Shown here one piece after another: positions 32,926-41,748 of a stretch of 64,000 bases of DNA. The notes under the pieces were generated by a model. It searched no databases, had not been told where the DNA came from, and saw only the letters and a list, made by a program, of their open reading frames with translations. Origin of the DNA: Variovorax boronicumulans (GTDB lineage Bacteria; Pseudomonadota; Gammaproteobacteria; Burkholderiales; Burkholderiaceae_C); assembly GCF_019352895.1 (NCBI RefSeq), contig NZ_JAAAFX010000004.1:186001-250000 (forward strand). Reading direction: 5' to 3'. Numbering within the stretch: the stretch's first letter is position 1; each line of letters opens with the position of its first letter. The position numbers and the translations under genes were made by a program.

Positions 32926-34371
32926 ATGCACACGAAGCGTGCATGCCCTGCCGTGATCACCGTCAATCCCTCGCTGCCCATCCCGCTGGTTCGCCAGGTC
33001 TACGAGGCGCTGCTGGCGCAGATCGCCGCCAGCGCGATGAAGCCCGGCGACCGCCTGCCTTCGGTGCGTGCGCTCTCCGCCGACTGTGGCGTGAGCACCA
33101 TGACCATCACCAATGCCTACCAGCGCCTGGTGGCGGAAGGCCATGTCGAGGCGCGCCGCGCCAGCGGCTACTACGTGGCCGAGGCCGAGCGCTCGACCGC
33201 CACGCGGCGCAAGCCCTTCCTGGGCCGCACCTCGGTCGACTCGCTGTGGCTGCTCAAGCACGTCTACGAGGACGACCGCACACTGCTGAACGCCGGCTGC
33301 GGCTGGGTACCGCCCGAGATGCTGCATATAGACGGCGTGCGGCGCGCGCTGGCCGCGCTGTCACGCAAGTCGGCGGCAGGGCTGGCCAACTACGGCACGC
33401 CCTACGGTTACCTGCCGCTGCGCCAGCAGATCCAGCTGCTGCTCGCACAGCAGGACATCGAGACCGAACCCCATCAGATCGTGCTGACCCACGGCGCCTC
33501 GCAGGCGCTGAACCTGGTGGCGCGCTGCCTGCTGCAGCCGCGCGACGTGGTGCTGGTCGACGAGCCCGGCTCGACCAATCTCTACGCCATGCTGCGCTCG
33601 CTCGACCTCAAGCTGGTGGGCGTGGAGCGCACCGTGAACGGCCCCGACCTGGCGGCGCTGCAGGCGCTGGCGCAGCGCCACGGCGCCAAGGCTTTCTTCA
33701 CCACCACCAACCTGCACAACCCCACGGGCAGCCAGTGCACGCCGGCCGTGGCCTACCAGATGCTGCGCCTGGCCGAGCAACTGGACTTCCACATCGTCGA
33801 CAACGACGTGATGGCCGGGCTGGAGCCGCCCGGTGCCGCCACCCGGCTCGCGAGCCTCGACCGCCTGCGGCGGGTGATCCACGTCGGCAGCTTCTCCAAG
33901 ACGGTATCACCCGCGCTGCGCGTGGGCTTCGTGGCCTGCAGCGAGGAATTCGCCGAGAAGATGATCCTGCAGAAGATGGTCAACAGCCTCACCTCCTCCG
34001 AACTCACCGAGCGGCTGTTGCACAGCGTGCTGGTCGAGGGGCGCTACCGCGCGCACGTGGCGCGGCTCGCCGAGCGCCTGCAGGCGGCGCAGCACACGGT
34101 GTGCGACCGGCTGGAGGCGGCCGGCATGCAGCTGTTCACGCGACCGGCCGGCGGCCCCTTCCTGTGGGCGCGCTTCGAGCGCGACGACGTCGACATGCGC
34201 GCGCTGGCGCAGCGCGCCATCGCCGAGAGCTTCCTGCTGGCGCCAGGCGACCTGTTCCGCACCGACCTGCGGCCCACGCCCTGGCTGCGCTTCAACGTGG
34301 GCTATGCGGACGACCCGAAGCTCTACCGTTTCCTGGCGCAGGAGGCGAAGCGGCAGCGCGCGGGGCGCTGA
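32926..34371 (+). CDS. MocR-type regulator (GntR DNA-binding domain fused to aminotransferase)
   Basis: A 481-residue MocR protein. Residues about 14-80 are a GntR winged helix (PLVRQVYEALLAQI, LPSVRALSADCGVSTMTITNAYQRLVAEGHVEARRASGYYV). The rest is a class I aminotransferase fold with the PLP lysine Lys325 in SFSKTVSP, plus THGASQALN, NPTGSQCTP and VGFVACS. MocR proteins usually sense PLP adducts of amino acids rather than transaminate. The ATG at 32926 directly follows a hairpin, so the GTG at 32953, which still precedes the first helix, is a possible start. It is divergent from the ABC/AzlCD/amidase operon and is its likely controller. Confidence 0.9.
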   Translation: MHTKRACPAVITVNPSLPIPLVRQVYEALLAQIAASAMKPGDRLPSVRALSADCGVSTMTITNAYQRLVAEGHVEARRASGYYVAEAERSTATRRKPFLGRTSVDSLWLLKHVYEDDRTLLNAGCGWVPPEMLHIDGVRRALAALSRKSAAGLANYGTPYGYLPLRQQIQLLLAQQDIETEPHQIVLTHGASQALNLVARCLLQPRDVVLVDEPGSTNLYAMLRSLDLKLVGVERTVNGPDLAALQALAQRHGAKAFFTTTNLHNPTGSQCTPAVAYQMLRLAEQLDFHIVDNDVMAGLEPPGAATRLASLDRLRRVIHVGSFSKTVSPALRVGFVACSEEFAEKMILQKMVNSLTSSELTERLLHSVLVEGRYRAHVARLAERLQAAQHTVCDRLEAAGMQLFTRPAGGPFLWARFERDDVDMRALAQRAIAESFLLAPGDLFRTDLRPTPWLRFNVGYADDPKLYRFLAQEAKRQRAGR

Positions 34372-34378
34372 GCCCTCG

Positions 34379-35203
34379 TCAGTCGGCCCAGACCACCACG
34401 CCGCTCCACGCGGTCGCCAGCACCACGATGCCGAAGGCGATGCGGTACCAGGCGAAGGGCACGAAGTTGTGGGTGCTGATGTACTTGAGCAGCCAGCGCA
34501 CGCACAGCCAGGCGCTGAGGAAGGAGAACAGCAGGCCGACCGCGAACAGCGGGATGTCGGCCGTGGACAGCAGCGCGCGCTCCTTGTAGAGGCTGTAGAC
34601 GCCCGCGCCGATCAGCGTGGGAATGGCCAGGAAGAAGGAGAAGTCGGTCGCGGCCTTGCGGCTCAGGCCCAGCAGCATGCCGCCGATGATGGTCGAGCCG
34701 CTGCGGCTGGTGCCCGGGATCATCGCGAAGCACTGGACCAGGCCCACCTTGAGCGCGTCCCAGGGCGTCATGTCGTCGACGCTCTCGATGCGGATCGAGC
34801 CCGGCGGCCGCTTCTCGGCCCACAGGATGATGAAGCCGCCCACGATGAAGGTGGTGGCCACCACGGTCGGGATGAACAGGTGCGCCTTGATGACCTTGCC
34901 GAACAGCAGGCCCAGCACCACCGCCGGCAGGAAGCCGATGAACACGTTGAGCGCGAAGCGGCGTGCCTTGGCCTGGCGCGGCAGCGCCACGACGGTGGAA
35001 TGGATCTTCTGCCAATAGACCAGGATCACCGCGAAGATGGCGCCGGTCTGGATCGCGATGTCGAAGACCTTGAACTTGTCGCCGTGCAGATCCAGCAGCG
35101 AGCCGGCGAGGATCAGGTGACCGGTCGACGAGATCGGCAGGAACTCGGTCAGCCCCTCGACGATTCCCATGATGGCGGCCTTGACCAGCAAAACAATGTC
35201 CAC
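34379..35203 (-). CDS. uppP: Undecaprenyl-diphosphatase UppP (BacA)
   Basis: A 274-residue inner-membrane phosphatase that recycles undecaprenyl diphosphate to the monophosphate carrier for peptidoglycan and other envelope polymers; its overproduction gives bacitracin resistance. The two catalytic motifs are present: the early [18 protein letters not shown] and the later [13 protein letters not shown]. About eight membrane helices fit the fold. The start was set at GTG 35203, which has AGGAG 6 bp upstream; a TTG at 35221 would add six residues. It stands alone, facing the MocR stop with a 7-bp gap. Confidence 0.95.
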   Translation of the reverse strand: MDIVLLVKAAIMGIVEGLTEFLPISSTGHLILAGSLLDLHGDKFKVFDIAIQTGAIFAVILVYWQKIHSTVVALPRQAKARRFALNVFIGFLPAVVLGLLFGKVIKAHLFIPTVVATTFIVGGFIILWAEKRPPGSIRIESVDDMTPWDALKVGLVQCFAMIPGTSRSGSTIIGGMLLGLSRKAATDFSFFLAIPTLIGAGVYSLYKERALLSTADIPLFAVGLLFSFLSAWLCVRWLLKYISTHNFVPFAWYRIAFGIVVLATAWSGVVVWAD

Positions 35204-35283
35204 GCGTACTCCTGTTGGCAAAGAGCAGGATTATCGCGACCCCTCAAGTCAGCTGGCGTTCAGACAGCCGCCCACGGGGGCGA

Positions 35284-35925
35284 TCAGGCCAGTCGTGCCC
35301 GCAAAGCCCGCACCGCGCTGTCGACGGTGGTCAGCACCGGCAGGCCCGTCGCGGCCTCGCAGGCCGCACGCGCGCGCGCCATGCTGAACTGGGCCAGCGC
35401 GATGCGCCGGCAGCCGCGCGCCTTCAGGGCCAGGGCCTGGGCCACGACCAGCGCGTCGTGGGCCGGCCCGTCGCCGCGGTTGAGCGCCTCGAGCGCGCCC
35501 TCGGCCAGCGCCGTGTCGAGTTCGACCCACGCCGGGAATTCCTGCGGCATCGATACCAGCGTGGGTGCGAAGCTGGAGATCAGGCCCAGCCGGCCCTCGC
35601 CCGCCGCCGCCTCCTCGACCATGGCCTCGTTGGGCTTGAGCACCGGCAGCGCCGCATGCCGCCGCGCCACCGCCTCGATGCACGGCCCGAAGGCCGAGCA
35701 GGTGAAGAGGATGGCTTGCGCGCCGGTGTCGACCGCGTACTGCGCGAGCCGCTGGAAGCGCTCGTGCATCGCCGCGTCCAGGCCCTGCCCGCCACGCACC
35801 AGGTCGGCCGACAGGCTGTCGTCCAGCAGGTTCATGCGCACAGCTGCCGGCCAGTCGTGCGCGAACGCGGCGTTGATGGGTTCGACGGAATGGGCGAGCG
35901 CGTGGATCAGGGCGATGCGGGTCAT
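35284..35925 (-). CDS. Aspartate/glutamate (hydantoin) racemase-family protein
   Basis: A 213-residue cofactor-independent racemase-type protein. It opens with RIALIHALAHSVEPINAAF; the first catalytic Cys region is LFTCSAFGPCIE (Cys76, Cys82), but the second half has ALAQFSMARARAACEAATGLPVL, where the usual TNC-type Cys is replaced by a Ser/Met (QFSM). That resembles the decarboxylase/isomerase-like branch of the family, so true racemisation is doubtful. It is the last gene of the aminotransferase/binding-protein operon, 23 bp after the binding protein. Substrate probably an amino acid or related acid. Confidence 0.75.
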   Translation of the reverse strand: MTRIALIHALAHSVEPINAAFAHDWPAAVRMNLLDDSLSADLVRGGQGLDAAMHERFQRLAQYAVDTGAQAILFTCSAFGPCIEAVARRHAALPVLKPNEAMVEEAAAGEGRLGLISSFAPTLVSMPQEFPAWVELDTALAEGALEALNRGDGPAHDALVVAQALALKARGCRRIALAQFSMARARAACEAATGLPVLTTVDSAVRALRARLA

Positions 35926-35948
35926 GAAGTGAAGCGAGGCGGGAAGAC

Positions 35949-36866
35949 TCAGATGCCCTTGGACGACGGGTTGGCGAAGGCCTCCTTCGTCTCGGCATTG
36001 AGCGGGTAGTTGATGTTGATGTTCTTCGGCGGGATGGGCGAGATGAACCACTTGTTGTAGAGCTTCTCCATCTCGCCGGATTTCATCATGCCGCCGACCA
36101 CGCGGTCCACCAGCGCCTTGAATTCCGGATCGTCCTTGCGCAGCATCAACGCCTGGTTCTCGGTGCGCAGGCTCTCGCCGGTGATGACGAAGTCCTTGGG
36201 GTTGCGCGCATTGGCGATCTGGCCCGCCAGCAGGATGTCGTCGAGCACGAAGGCCTGGGCACGGCCGCTCTCCACCAGCAGGAAGGAATCGGAATGGTCC
36301 TTGCCGCCCAGGTTGTTGACCTCGAGGTTGCGCCCCTTGTCGGCCTCGCGCAGCAGCCGGAACGAGGTGGTGCCGGTGGTCGTGACCACCGTCTTGCCCT
36401 GCAGGTCGGCGATGCTCCGGATGCCCGAATCGGCGCGCACCAGCATGCGCACGTTGTAGCGGAAGATGTCCGGCGAGAAGGCCACCTGCTTCTGCCGCTC
36501 GACCAGGTTGGTGGTCGAGCCGCACTCGATGTCCACCGTGCCGTTGGCCACCAGCGGGATGCGGTTGGCCGAGGTGACGGCCTGGTACTTGATGTCAATC
36601 GCGGGCAGTTGCAGCTCGGTCTTCACGGCCTCGACGATGCGGTTGCAGATCTCGATGCTGTAGCCCACGGGCTTGAGGCTCGCGTCGAGGTAGGAGAAGC
36701 CGAAGGACGATTCGCGGTAGCCGTAAGTGATGGCACCGGTGGCCTTGATCTTGGCCAGCGTGCCGCCCTCCTGGGCCTGGACCGCGGCGACGGGCCACAG
36801 CGCGGCGGCGCCGAGCAGCAGCAAAGCATTCAGGACCGACAGGCGAAACACCGACGGGACGCGCAT
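35949..36866 (-). CDS. Amino-acid ABC transporter substrate-binding protein, orphan
   Basis: A 305-residue periplasmic binding protein of the polar amino-acid (SBP family 3) type. The signal peptide ends near AAVQA-Q (about residue 32). The two-lobed fold shows YGYRESSFGFSYLD, GYSIEICNRIVEAVK, ANRIPLVANGTVDIECGSTTN and GKTVVTTTGTTSFRLLRE, matching the glutamate/aspartate-binding GltI subgroup. The start at 36866 has GAGGAG upstream. No permease or ATPase genes are adjacent, so it must share components encoded elsewhere. It lies between the class III aminotransferase and the racemase-like gene in one operon. Confidence 0.88.
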   Translation of the reverse strand: MRVPSVFRLSVLNALLLLGAAALWPVAAVQAQEGGTLAKIKATGAITYGYRESSFGFSYLDASLKPVGYSIEICNRIVEAVKTELQLPAIDIKYQAVTSANRIPLVANGTVDIECGSTTNLVERQKQVAFSPDIFRYNVRMLVRADSGIRSIADLQGKTVVTTTGTTSFRLLREADKGRNLEVNNLGGKDHSDSFLLVESGRAQAFVLDDILLAGQIANARNPKDFVITGESLRTENQALMLRKDDPEFKALVDRVVGGMMKSGEMEKLYNKWFISPIPPKNININYPLNAETKEAFANPSSKGI

Positions 36867-36915
36867 GGCGAAGCTCCTCGAGGAAGGTTGAAGAAGAAAA
36901 GGCGAAAGGGAAAAC

Positions 36916-38262
36916 TCAGCGCGCGGCCGGCACGTCGGGCGAACGCATGACCGCGGCGATCGACGACGCGAGCAGCTCGGCGATGCGTGCGAGCTCGGCG
37001 CGCTGCGCGACGAAGGGGGGCGCCAGCAGTACGTGATCACCGCGGCGGCCGTCCACGGTGCCGCCGAAGGGGTAGCACAGCAGGCCCTGGGCCATCGCCT
37101 CCTGCTTGATGCGTGCGTGCAGCTTCAACGCCGGGTCGAAAGGCGTCTTCGCGGCGCGATCGGCCACCAGCTCGACGCCCCAGAAGAAGCCGCGGCCGCG
37201 GATGTCGCCCACGTACGCCTGGGCACCCAGCGCCTCGCGCAGCAGGCCGCCGAAGACCTCACTCTCCGCGCACACTTTGGCCAGCAGGCCGTCGCGGTGG
37301 ATCACGCGCTGCACCGCCAGCGCCGCCGCGCAGGCCACGGGATGGCCGAGGTAGGTGTGGCCGTGCTGGAAGAAGCCGCTGCCGCCGGACATCGCCTCGA
37401 CGATGCGGCGCTGCGCCAGCACCGCGCCCACGGGCTGGTAGCCGCCGCCCAGGCCCTTGGCGATGGTCACCAGGTCGGGCACCACCTGCTCCTGTTCGCA
37501 GGCGTAGAGCGTGCCGGTGCGGCCCATGCCGCACATCACCTCGTCGAGGATCAGCAGCACGCCATGGCGGTCGCACACCTCGCGCACCGCCTTGAAGTAG
37601 CCGGGCACCGGCGTCAGCACGCCGGCGGTGGCGCCGCCGACCGTCTCGGCCACGAAGGCGATCACGCGTTCGGGCCCCTGCGCCACGATGGCCGCCTCGA
37701 GCTCCTCGGCCAGGCGCTGGCCGTAGGCCGCGGGCGTCTCGTCGTCACGCTGCTCGCGGTAGGGATAGCAGGGCGCGACATGCGTGGCGGGCACCAGCAG
37801 CGGCGCGAAGGGCGCGCGCCGCCAGGCGTTGCCGCCCACCGCCAGCGCGCCCAGCGTGTTGCCGTGGTAGCTCTGGCGGCGCGCGATGAAGTGGGTGCGC
37901 TGCGGCTGGCCGATCTCGACGAAGTACTGGCGCGCCATCTTGAGCGCCGCCTCGACCGCCTCCGAGCCGCCGCTCACCAGGTAGACGTGCTCCATGCCCG
38001 CGGGCGCGGTGCGCACCAGTTCGTCGGCCAGCTGCTCGGCCACCTCGGTGGTGAAGAAGCTGGTGTGGGCATAGGCCAGCGCATCGACCTGCGCGTGCAT
38101 GGCCGCGATCACGTCGGGATGGCCGTGGCCCAGCGAGGACACGGCCGCGCCACCCGAGGCATCGAGATAGCTGCGACCGGCCGCGTCGCGGATCTGCAGG
38201 CCCTGGGCCGACACGGCGACCGGCGGCGTCTGGTGGAGATGGCGATGGAAGACGTGCGTCAA
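36916..38262 (-). CDS. Class III PLP-dependent aminotransferase
   Basis: A 448-residue omega-transaminase-type enzyme. Clear motifs are YLDASGGAAVSSLGHGHP, VSGGSEAVEAALKMARQY, RRQSYHGNTLGAL, LLILDEVMCGMGRTG and the PLP lysine Lys269 in TIAKGLGGGYQP, then FQHGHTYLGHPVACAAAL. Such enzymes move the amino group of omega-amino acids or amines to pyruvate or 2-oxoglutarate. The TTG at 38262 is preferred (GGAG 9 bp upstream, protein begins THVFHRHL); a TTG at 38286 overlaps an operator half-site. First gene of a three-gene operon, divergent from an RpiR regulator. Confidence 0.9.
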   Translation of the reverse strand: MTHVFHRHLHQTPPVAVSAQGLQIRDAAGRSYLDASGGAAVSSLGHGHPDVIAAMHAQVDALAYAHTSFFTTEVAEQLADELVRTAPAGMEHVYLVSGGSEAVEAALKMARQYFVEIGQPQRTHFIARRQSYHGNTLGALAVGGNAWRRAPFAPLLVPATHVAPCYPYREQRDDETPAAYGQRLAEELEAAIVAQGPERVIAFVAETVGGATAGVLTPVPGYFKAVREVCDRHGVLLILDEVMCGMGRTGTLYACEQEQVVPDLVTIAKGLGGGYQPVGAVLAQRRIVEAMSGGSGFFQHGHTYLGHPVACAAALAVQRVIHRDGLLAKVCAESEVFGGLLREALGAQAYVGDIRGRGFFWGVELVADRAAKTPFDPALKLHARIKQEAMAQGLLCYPFGGTVDGRRGDHVLLAPPFVAQRAELARIAELLASSIAAVMRSPDVPAAR

Positions 38263-38276
38263 GACAGGAAACTCCG

Positions 38277-38371
38277 TTGGAACCAATGTGCCGGCCGATT
38301 CTGATTTGGAACAAATGTTCCGTCAAGCACAATCTGGAACAGCCGTGTTCCAGCCGGCACATTCGTTCCAA
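38277..38371. promoter_or_regulatory. RpiR operator array (GGAAC/GTTCC sites)
   Basis: Four copies of a GGAAC-type half-site motif lie within 95 bp. Two are full palindromes: GGAACAAATGTTCC at 38308-38321 and TGGAACAGCCGTGTTCCA at 38335-38352. They are flanked by single half-sites, TTGGAAC at 38277-38283 and GTTCCAA at 38365-38371, which mirror each other about the centre of the spacer. The region separates the aminotransferase start (38262) from the RpiR start (38388), so it should control both. Confidence 0.7.
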
Positions 38372-38387
38372 GCACAAGGGAAAGACC

Positions 38388-39254
38388 ATGGGCGTGAAAG
38401 CCGACCTCCTCCAGCGATTCGCCGACCTCAGCCCCGCGCTGCAGCAGGTCGCGCGCCATGTGCTGGACCACCCCAACGACGTGGTGACCAGTTCGATGCG
38501 CACCGTGGGCACGCGCGCCGGCAGCACGCCGGCCACGCTGGTGCGCTTCGCCCAGCACCTGGGCTATGCGGGCTGGCCGCAGTTCAAGGAGGCGGTGGCC
38601 TCGGACATGGGCCTGGGCTCCGATGCCTACGGCGCGCGCGCCAAGGCGCTGGTGGGCCGCGCGGCCGACCACACGCTGGCCGGCGAGATGTTCGAGGTGC
38701 AGCGCCGCAACCTCGACGCCACGCACCGCCAGAGCGGTGCCGCGCTGGAGAAGGCCTGTGCATTGCTGGAGAAGGCCGGCGCGGTGCATGCCACGGGCTT
38801 CCGGGCCTGCTTCCCGATCGCCTTCTCCTTCGTCTACGTCTATCGGCTGTTCCGCAACAGCGTGCACCTGGTCGATGGCCAGGGCGGCTCGCTCGAGATG
38901 CAGCAGCGCGCTTTCGCCAAGGGTGACGCGCTGGTGGTGGCCAGCTTCGCGCCCTACTCGCGCGAGGCGTTGCAGGTGGCGCAGGCGGCCAAGGCCGCGG
39001 GCTGCAAGCTGGTGGCGATCACCGACAGCCTGGCCTCGCCGCTCGCGCTGATGGCCGACGAGACCCTGCTCTTCGCGATCCAGAGTCCGTCGTTCTTTCC
39101 CTCGATCGCGGCCGGCGTGGCGGTGGCCGAGGCGCTGGTGGAGATGCTGGCCAGCCGCGCGGGCAAGCCGGTGGTCAGGCGCATCGACCAGGCCGAGGCG
39201 CAGCTGTTCGAGTCGGGCGCCTACCTCTCGGCGCCGCGTTCGCGCAACGGTTAG
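38388..39254 (+). CDS. MurR/RpiR-family transcriptional regulator
   Basis: A 288-residue RpiR regulator. The N-terminal domain (1-77) has DLLQRFADLSPALQQVARHVLDHP and the helix-turn-helix VGTRAGSTPATLVRFAQHLGYAGWPQF; the SIS domain (about 120-265) has AVHATGFRACFPIAFSF, GDALVVASFAPYSREALQVA and GCKLVAITDSLASPLA. The ATG at 38388 has AAGGG upstream, and the longer upstream frame runs through the operator array and is not coding. It is divergent from the aminotransferase operon and surely autoregulated through the GGAAC sites. Its stop overlaps the facing IclR stop by 4 bp. Confidence 0.88.
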   Translation: MGVKADLLQRFADLSPALQQVARHVLDHPNDVVTSSMRTVGTRAGSTPATLVRFAQHLGYAGWPQFKEAVASDMGLGSDAYGARAKALVGRAADHTLAGEMFEVQRRNLDATHRQSGAALEKACALLEKAGAVHATGFRACFPIAFSFVYVYRLFRNSVHLVDGQGGSLEMQQRAFAKGDALVVASFAPYSREALQVAQAAKAAGCKLVAITDSLASPLALMADETLLFAIQSPSFFPSIAAGVAVAEALVEMLASRAGKPVVRRIDQAEAQLFESGAYLSAPRSRNG

Positions 39255-40084
39255 AGGATGTCGGCCGCCGACAGCGCCGGCGTCTGCGCGATGCGCTCCG
39301 AGATCGCGCGGCAGGCCTCGAGCAACGGCGCGACATAGGCCTGCTCGGGGTCGTCCTTCTGGCGGAACACCAGCGTGCTCACACTGATGGCGGCCACCGG
39401 CGCGCCCGTGCCGCCGCGGATCACGGCGCCGAAGCAGAAGATGCCGGCCTCGTTCTCCTCGTTGTCGACCGACCAGCCGCGCGTGCGCGTGAGCGCCACC
39501 TGCGCGCGCAGCGCGTCGAGGTCGGTGGCGGTGTTCGCGGTATAGCGCGGCAGTGGCAGGCCCTGCAGCAGCGGCGCCAGCGCGGCTTCGTCGAGGGCCG
39601 CCAGGTAGGCCTTGCCCACGGCCGTGGCGTGCAGCGACACGCTGGTGCCGATGCGCGAGGTCATGCGCACCGCGCTCGGGCTCTCGAGCTTCTCGATGTA
39701 GACCATGCTGCTGCCGTTGGGCACCGCGAGGTGCACGGTCTCGCCCGTGAGGTCGCGCAGGCGCTTGAGCTCGTCGACCGCGGCCAGCCGCAGTTCGGAG
39801 CGGCCCCAGCTGCGGCTCGCGAGCTGGATCAGCCGCGGGCCCAGCGCGAGCATGCCGCTGCGCTCGTTCTCCACCAGCAGCCGCTCGGCGATCAGCGCCG
39901 CGACGATGCGGTGCACGGTCGGCCGCGGGTAGCCGCTGGCGCGCATCAGCGCTGCGACGTTGACCGGTTCCTGTGCATCGGCCACCAGTTGCAGCACATG
40001 CATGAACTTGGAGAACGATGCGGTGCCCGCGACCTGCGCCGTGACGGGCGTGGCAGTGGCGGTGGGAGACCTGAGGGCGGGCAT
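39251..40084 (-). CDS. IclR-family transcriptional regulator
   Basis: A 277-residue IclR protein. The winged helix (about 23-88) reads FMHVLQLVADAQEPVNVAALMRASGYPRPTVHRIVAALIAERLL; the effector domain has ETVHLAVPNGSSMVYIEKLES, SLHATAVGKAYLAAL and a late GAPVAAISVSTLVF. It lies 184 bp downstream of, and in the same direction as, the SDR-SDR-cupin operon, and is the nearest candidate to bind the repeated TGTCCATA site in front of that operon. It is tail-to-tail with the RpiR gene. The effector is unknown but aromatic catabolic intermediates are usual. Confidence 0.85.
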   Translation of the reverse strand: MPALRSPTATATPVTAQVAGTASFSKFMHVLQLVADAQEPVNVAALMRASGYPRPTVHRIVAALIAERLLVENERSGMLALGPRLIQLASRSWGRSELRLAAVDELKRLRDLTGETVHLAVPNGSSMVYIEKLESPSAVRMTSRIGTSVSLHATAVGKAYLAALDEAALAPLLQGLPLPRYTANTATDLDALRAQVALTRTRGWSVDNEENEAGIFCFGAVIRGGTGAPVAAISVSTLVFRQKDDPEQAYVAPLLEACRAISERIAQTPALSAADIL

Positions 40085-40268
40085 GCGAAGAATGAAGAAG
40101 GGAGGTGAGCGAAGGGCCGCGCGATTATCTGCGCATGCCTGGGCGCTCAGAACGTGCGAAGGAACCGTCGCGAGCGCCCCGAGCCCGCATCGAGGACCGG
40201 AGCCGCACTCCCGTGCGGTGAGGACCGCAGGTGCGGGATCGGGGTGCGCAGCAGGTTCATTCGTGCGC
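40085..40268. other. Intergenic spacer with a small hairpin
   Basis: The gap between the SDR operon end and the IclR start contains CCGCAC (40203-40208) and GTGCGG (40213-40218) with a TCCC loop, and several related GTGCG words. No T-run follows on either strand, so termination is doubtful. The outer words GTGCGAAGGAACC and GGTTCATTCGTGC form an imperfect inverted pair, which may mark a dispersed repeat. No coding sequence is likely. Confidence 0.3.
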
Positions 40269-40988
40269 TCAGGCCACCATGTAGCCGCCGTCGACCGGCA
40301 GGATCACGCCGGTCATGAAGGCCGCGGCTGGCGTGCAGAGGAATACCGCCGCGCGCGCCACGTCGTCGGGCGTGCCCCAGCGGCCCAGCGGCGTGCGCGC
40401 GAGGATCGGGCCGGCGCGGGCCGGGTCGTCCTGCAGCGCCTGCGTGAGCGGCGTCGCGATCCAGCCCGGTGCCACTGCGTTCACGCGGATGCCGTCGGCC
40501 GCATAGGCGATGGCCAGCGACTTGGTGAGCTGGGCCACGCCGCCCTTGCTGGCCGCATAGCCCGGCACCAGCCCGCCGCCGAAGAAGCTCAGCATCGAGG
40601 CCGTGTTGACGATGCAGCCGCCGCTGGCCTTGAGCCGCGCGCGCGTCGCGCCGCACACGCGCATGGTGCCGGTGAGGTTCACCGCCAGCACGCGCTCGAA
40701 GACTTCGAGGTCGTGCTCGGCGCCGCGCTGGATGATGCCCGCGCAGTTGAAGACGATGTCGAGCCGCTCGATGGGCGCGAGCGCCGCCTCGACGCTCTCG
40801 GCCGAGGTCACGTCGGCCTGCTTGACTTCGACCGCCGCGTGCAGCGTGCCGTCGCCGTTGCCCAGGCCGATGGCCGTGACCTGCGCGCCCAGCGCGGCCA
40901 GGTGGTTGGCGATGACGGCGCCGATGCCCTGCGTCGCGCCCGACACCAGCGCGCGCTTGCCCTTGAAGAGATCTGCCTGATAGGTCAT
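40269..40988 (-). CDS. Short-chain dehydrogenase/reductase (SDR)
   Basis: A 239-residue classical SDR. The NAD(P) motif is SGATQGIG (about 16-23) in place of the canonical TGxxxGIG, then NCAGI, catalytic Ser in NTASM and YxxxK as YAASK. The C-terminal PVDGGYMVA is typical. An Asp or basic residue after the second strand is absent (IGLGNGD), so cofactor choice is unclear. It starts 25 bp after the preceding SDR stop in the operon. Together the two SDRs and the cupin suggest oxidation of a hydroxy compound feeding a ring- or chain-cleaving dioxygenase. Substrate not identifiable. Confidence 0.85.
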   Translation of the reverse strand: MTYQADLFKGKRALVSGATQGIGAVIANHLAALGAQVTAIGLGNGDGTLHAAVEVKQADVTSAESVEAALAPIERLDIVFNCAGIIQRGAEHDLEVFERVLAVNLTGTMRVCGATRARLKASGGCIVNTASMLSFFGGGLVPGYAASKGGVAQLTKSLAIAYAADGIRVNAVAPGWIATPLTQALQDDPARAGPILARTPLGRWGTPDDVARAAVFLCTPAAAFMTGVILPVDGGYMVA

Positions 40989-41013
40989 GAGAAAAAGAAA
41001 AAGAGAGTCGGGA

Positions 41014-41748
41014 TCAATAGGTCGCGCGGCCGCCCGACAGGTCGAACACCGCGCCGGTGCTGAAGCTGCAGGAGCCCGAGCACAGCCAGGCCACCATCTC
41101 GGCGACCTCGAAGGGCTCGCCCAGCCGCGCCATCGGGCTCTTGTCGACCATGGCCTGCACATGCGCGATCGACATCTGCGACAGGATCGGCGTGCGCACC
41201 GCGGCCGGCGCGATGGCGTTCACCAGGATGCCGGTGGTCGCGAGCTCCTTGCCCAGCGACTTGGTCAGCGCCAGCACGCCGGCCTTGGCCGCGCTGTAGG
41301 CCGAGGCGTTGGCCGTGCCCTCCTTGCCGGCCAGCGAGGCGATGTTGACGATGCGGCCCGCGCCCGCGGCGCGCATGGTGGGCACCACCGCGCGGCAGAC
41401 GTGGAAGGTGCCGACCAGGTTGACCTCGACGATGCGCGCCCAGAGCGCGGGGTCGTAGTCCTCCAGCGGCAGGGTCGGCCCGGTGAAGCCCGCGCTGTTG
41501 ACCAGGAAGTCGATGCGCCCGAAGCGCGCCAGCACTTCCTGCGCAGCGTTGTCCACGCCCGCGCGATCGCTCACGTCGACCTGCCAGGCCTCGGCGTCGA
41601 CGCTCTCGGCCACGTCCCACAGCGCCACCCGCGCCCCGCTCTCGCGCAGCCGGCTCGCCACCTCGGCGCCGATGCCGCTCGCGCCGCCGGTGACGATCGC
41701 CACGCTGCCCGCGAAGTCGTAGCGCGCGGTGCCGTAGCCCTGGCTCAT
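41014..41748 (-). CDS. Short-chain dehydrogenase/reductase (SDR)
   Basis: A 244-residue classical SDR, distinct from its neighbour. It has TGGASGIGAEVA (about 20-31), an Asp at the end of strand 2 (ALWDVAE) that favours NAD, NSAGFTG, catalytic Ser in NIASLAG and YSAAK. The end reads GAVFDLSGGRATY. The ATG overlaps the cupin stop by 4 bp (ATGA), so it is translated with the dioxygenase-like gene. NAD preference suggests it works oxidatively on an alcohol made or used by the pathway. Confidence 0.87.
   Translation of the reverse strand: MSQGYGTARYDFAGSVAIVTGGASGIGAEVASRLRESGARVALWDVAESVDAEAWQVDVSDRAGVDNAAQEVLARFGRIDFLVNSAGFTGPTLPLEDYDPALWARIVEVNLVGTFHVCRAVVPTMRAAGAGRIVNIASLAGKEGTANASAYSAAKAGVLALTKSLGKELATTGILVNAIAPAAVRTPILSQMSIAHVQAMVDKSPMARLGEPFEVAEMVAWLCSGSCSFSTGAVFDLSGGRATY

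Noticed and set aside
38277..38387. Longer N-terminus for the RpiR protein from 38277
   Set aside because: The extra codons are the operator palindromes themselves and carry no family sequence.
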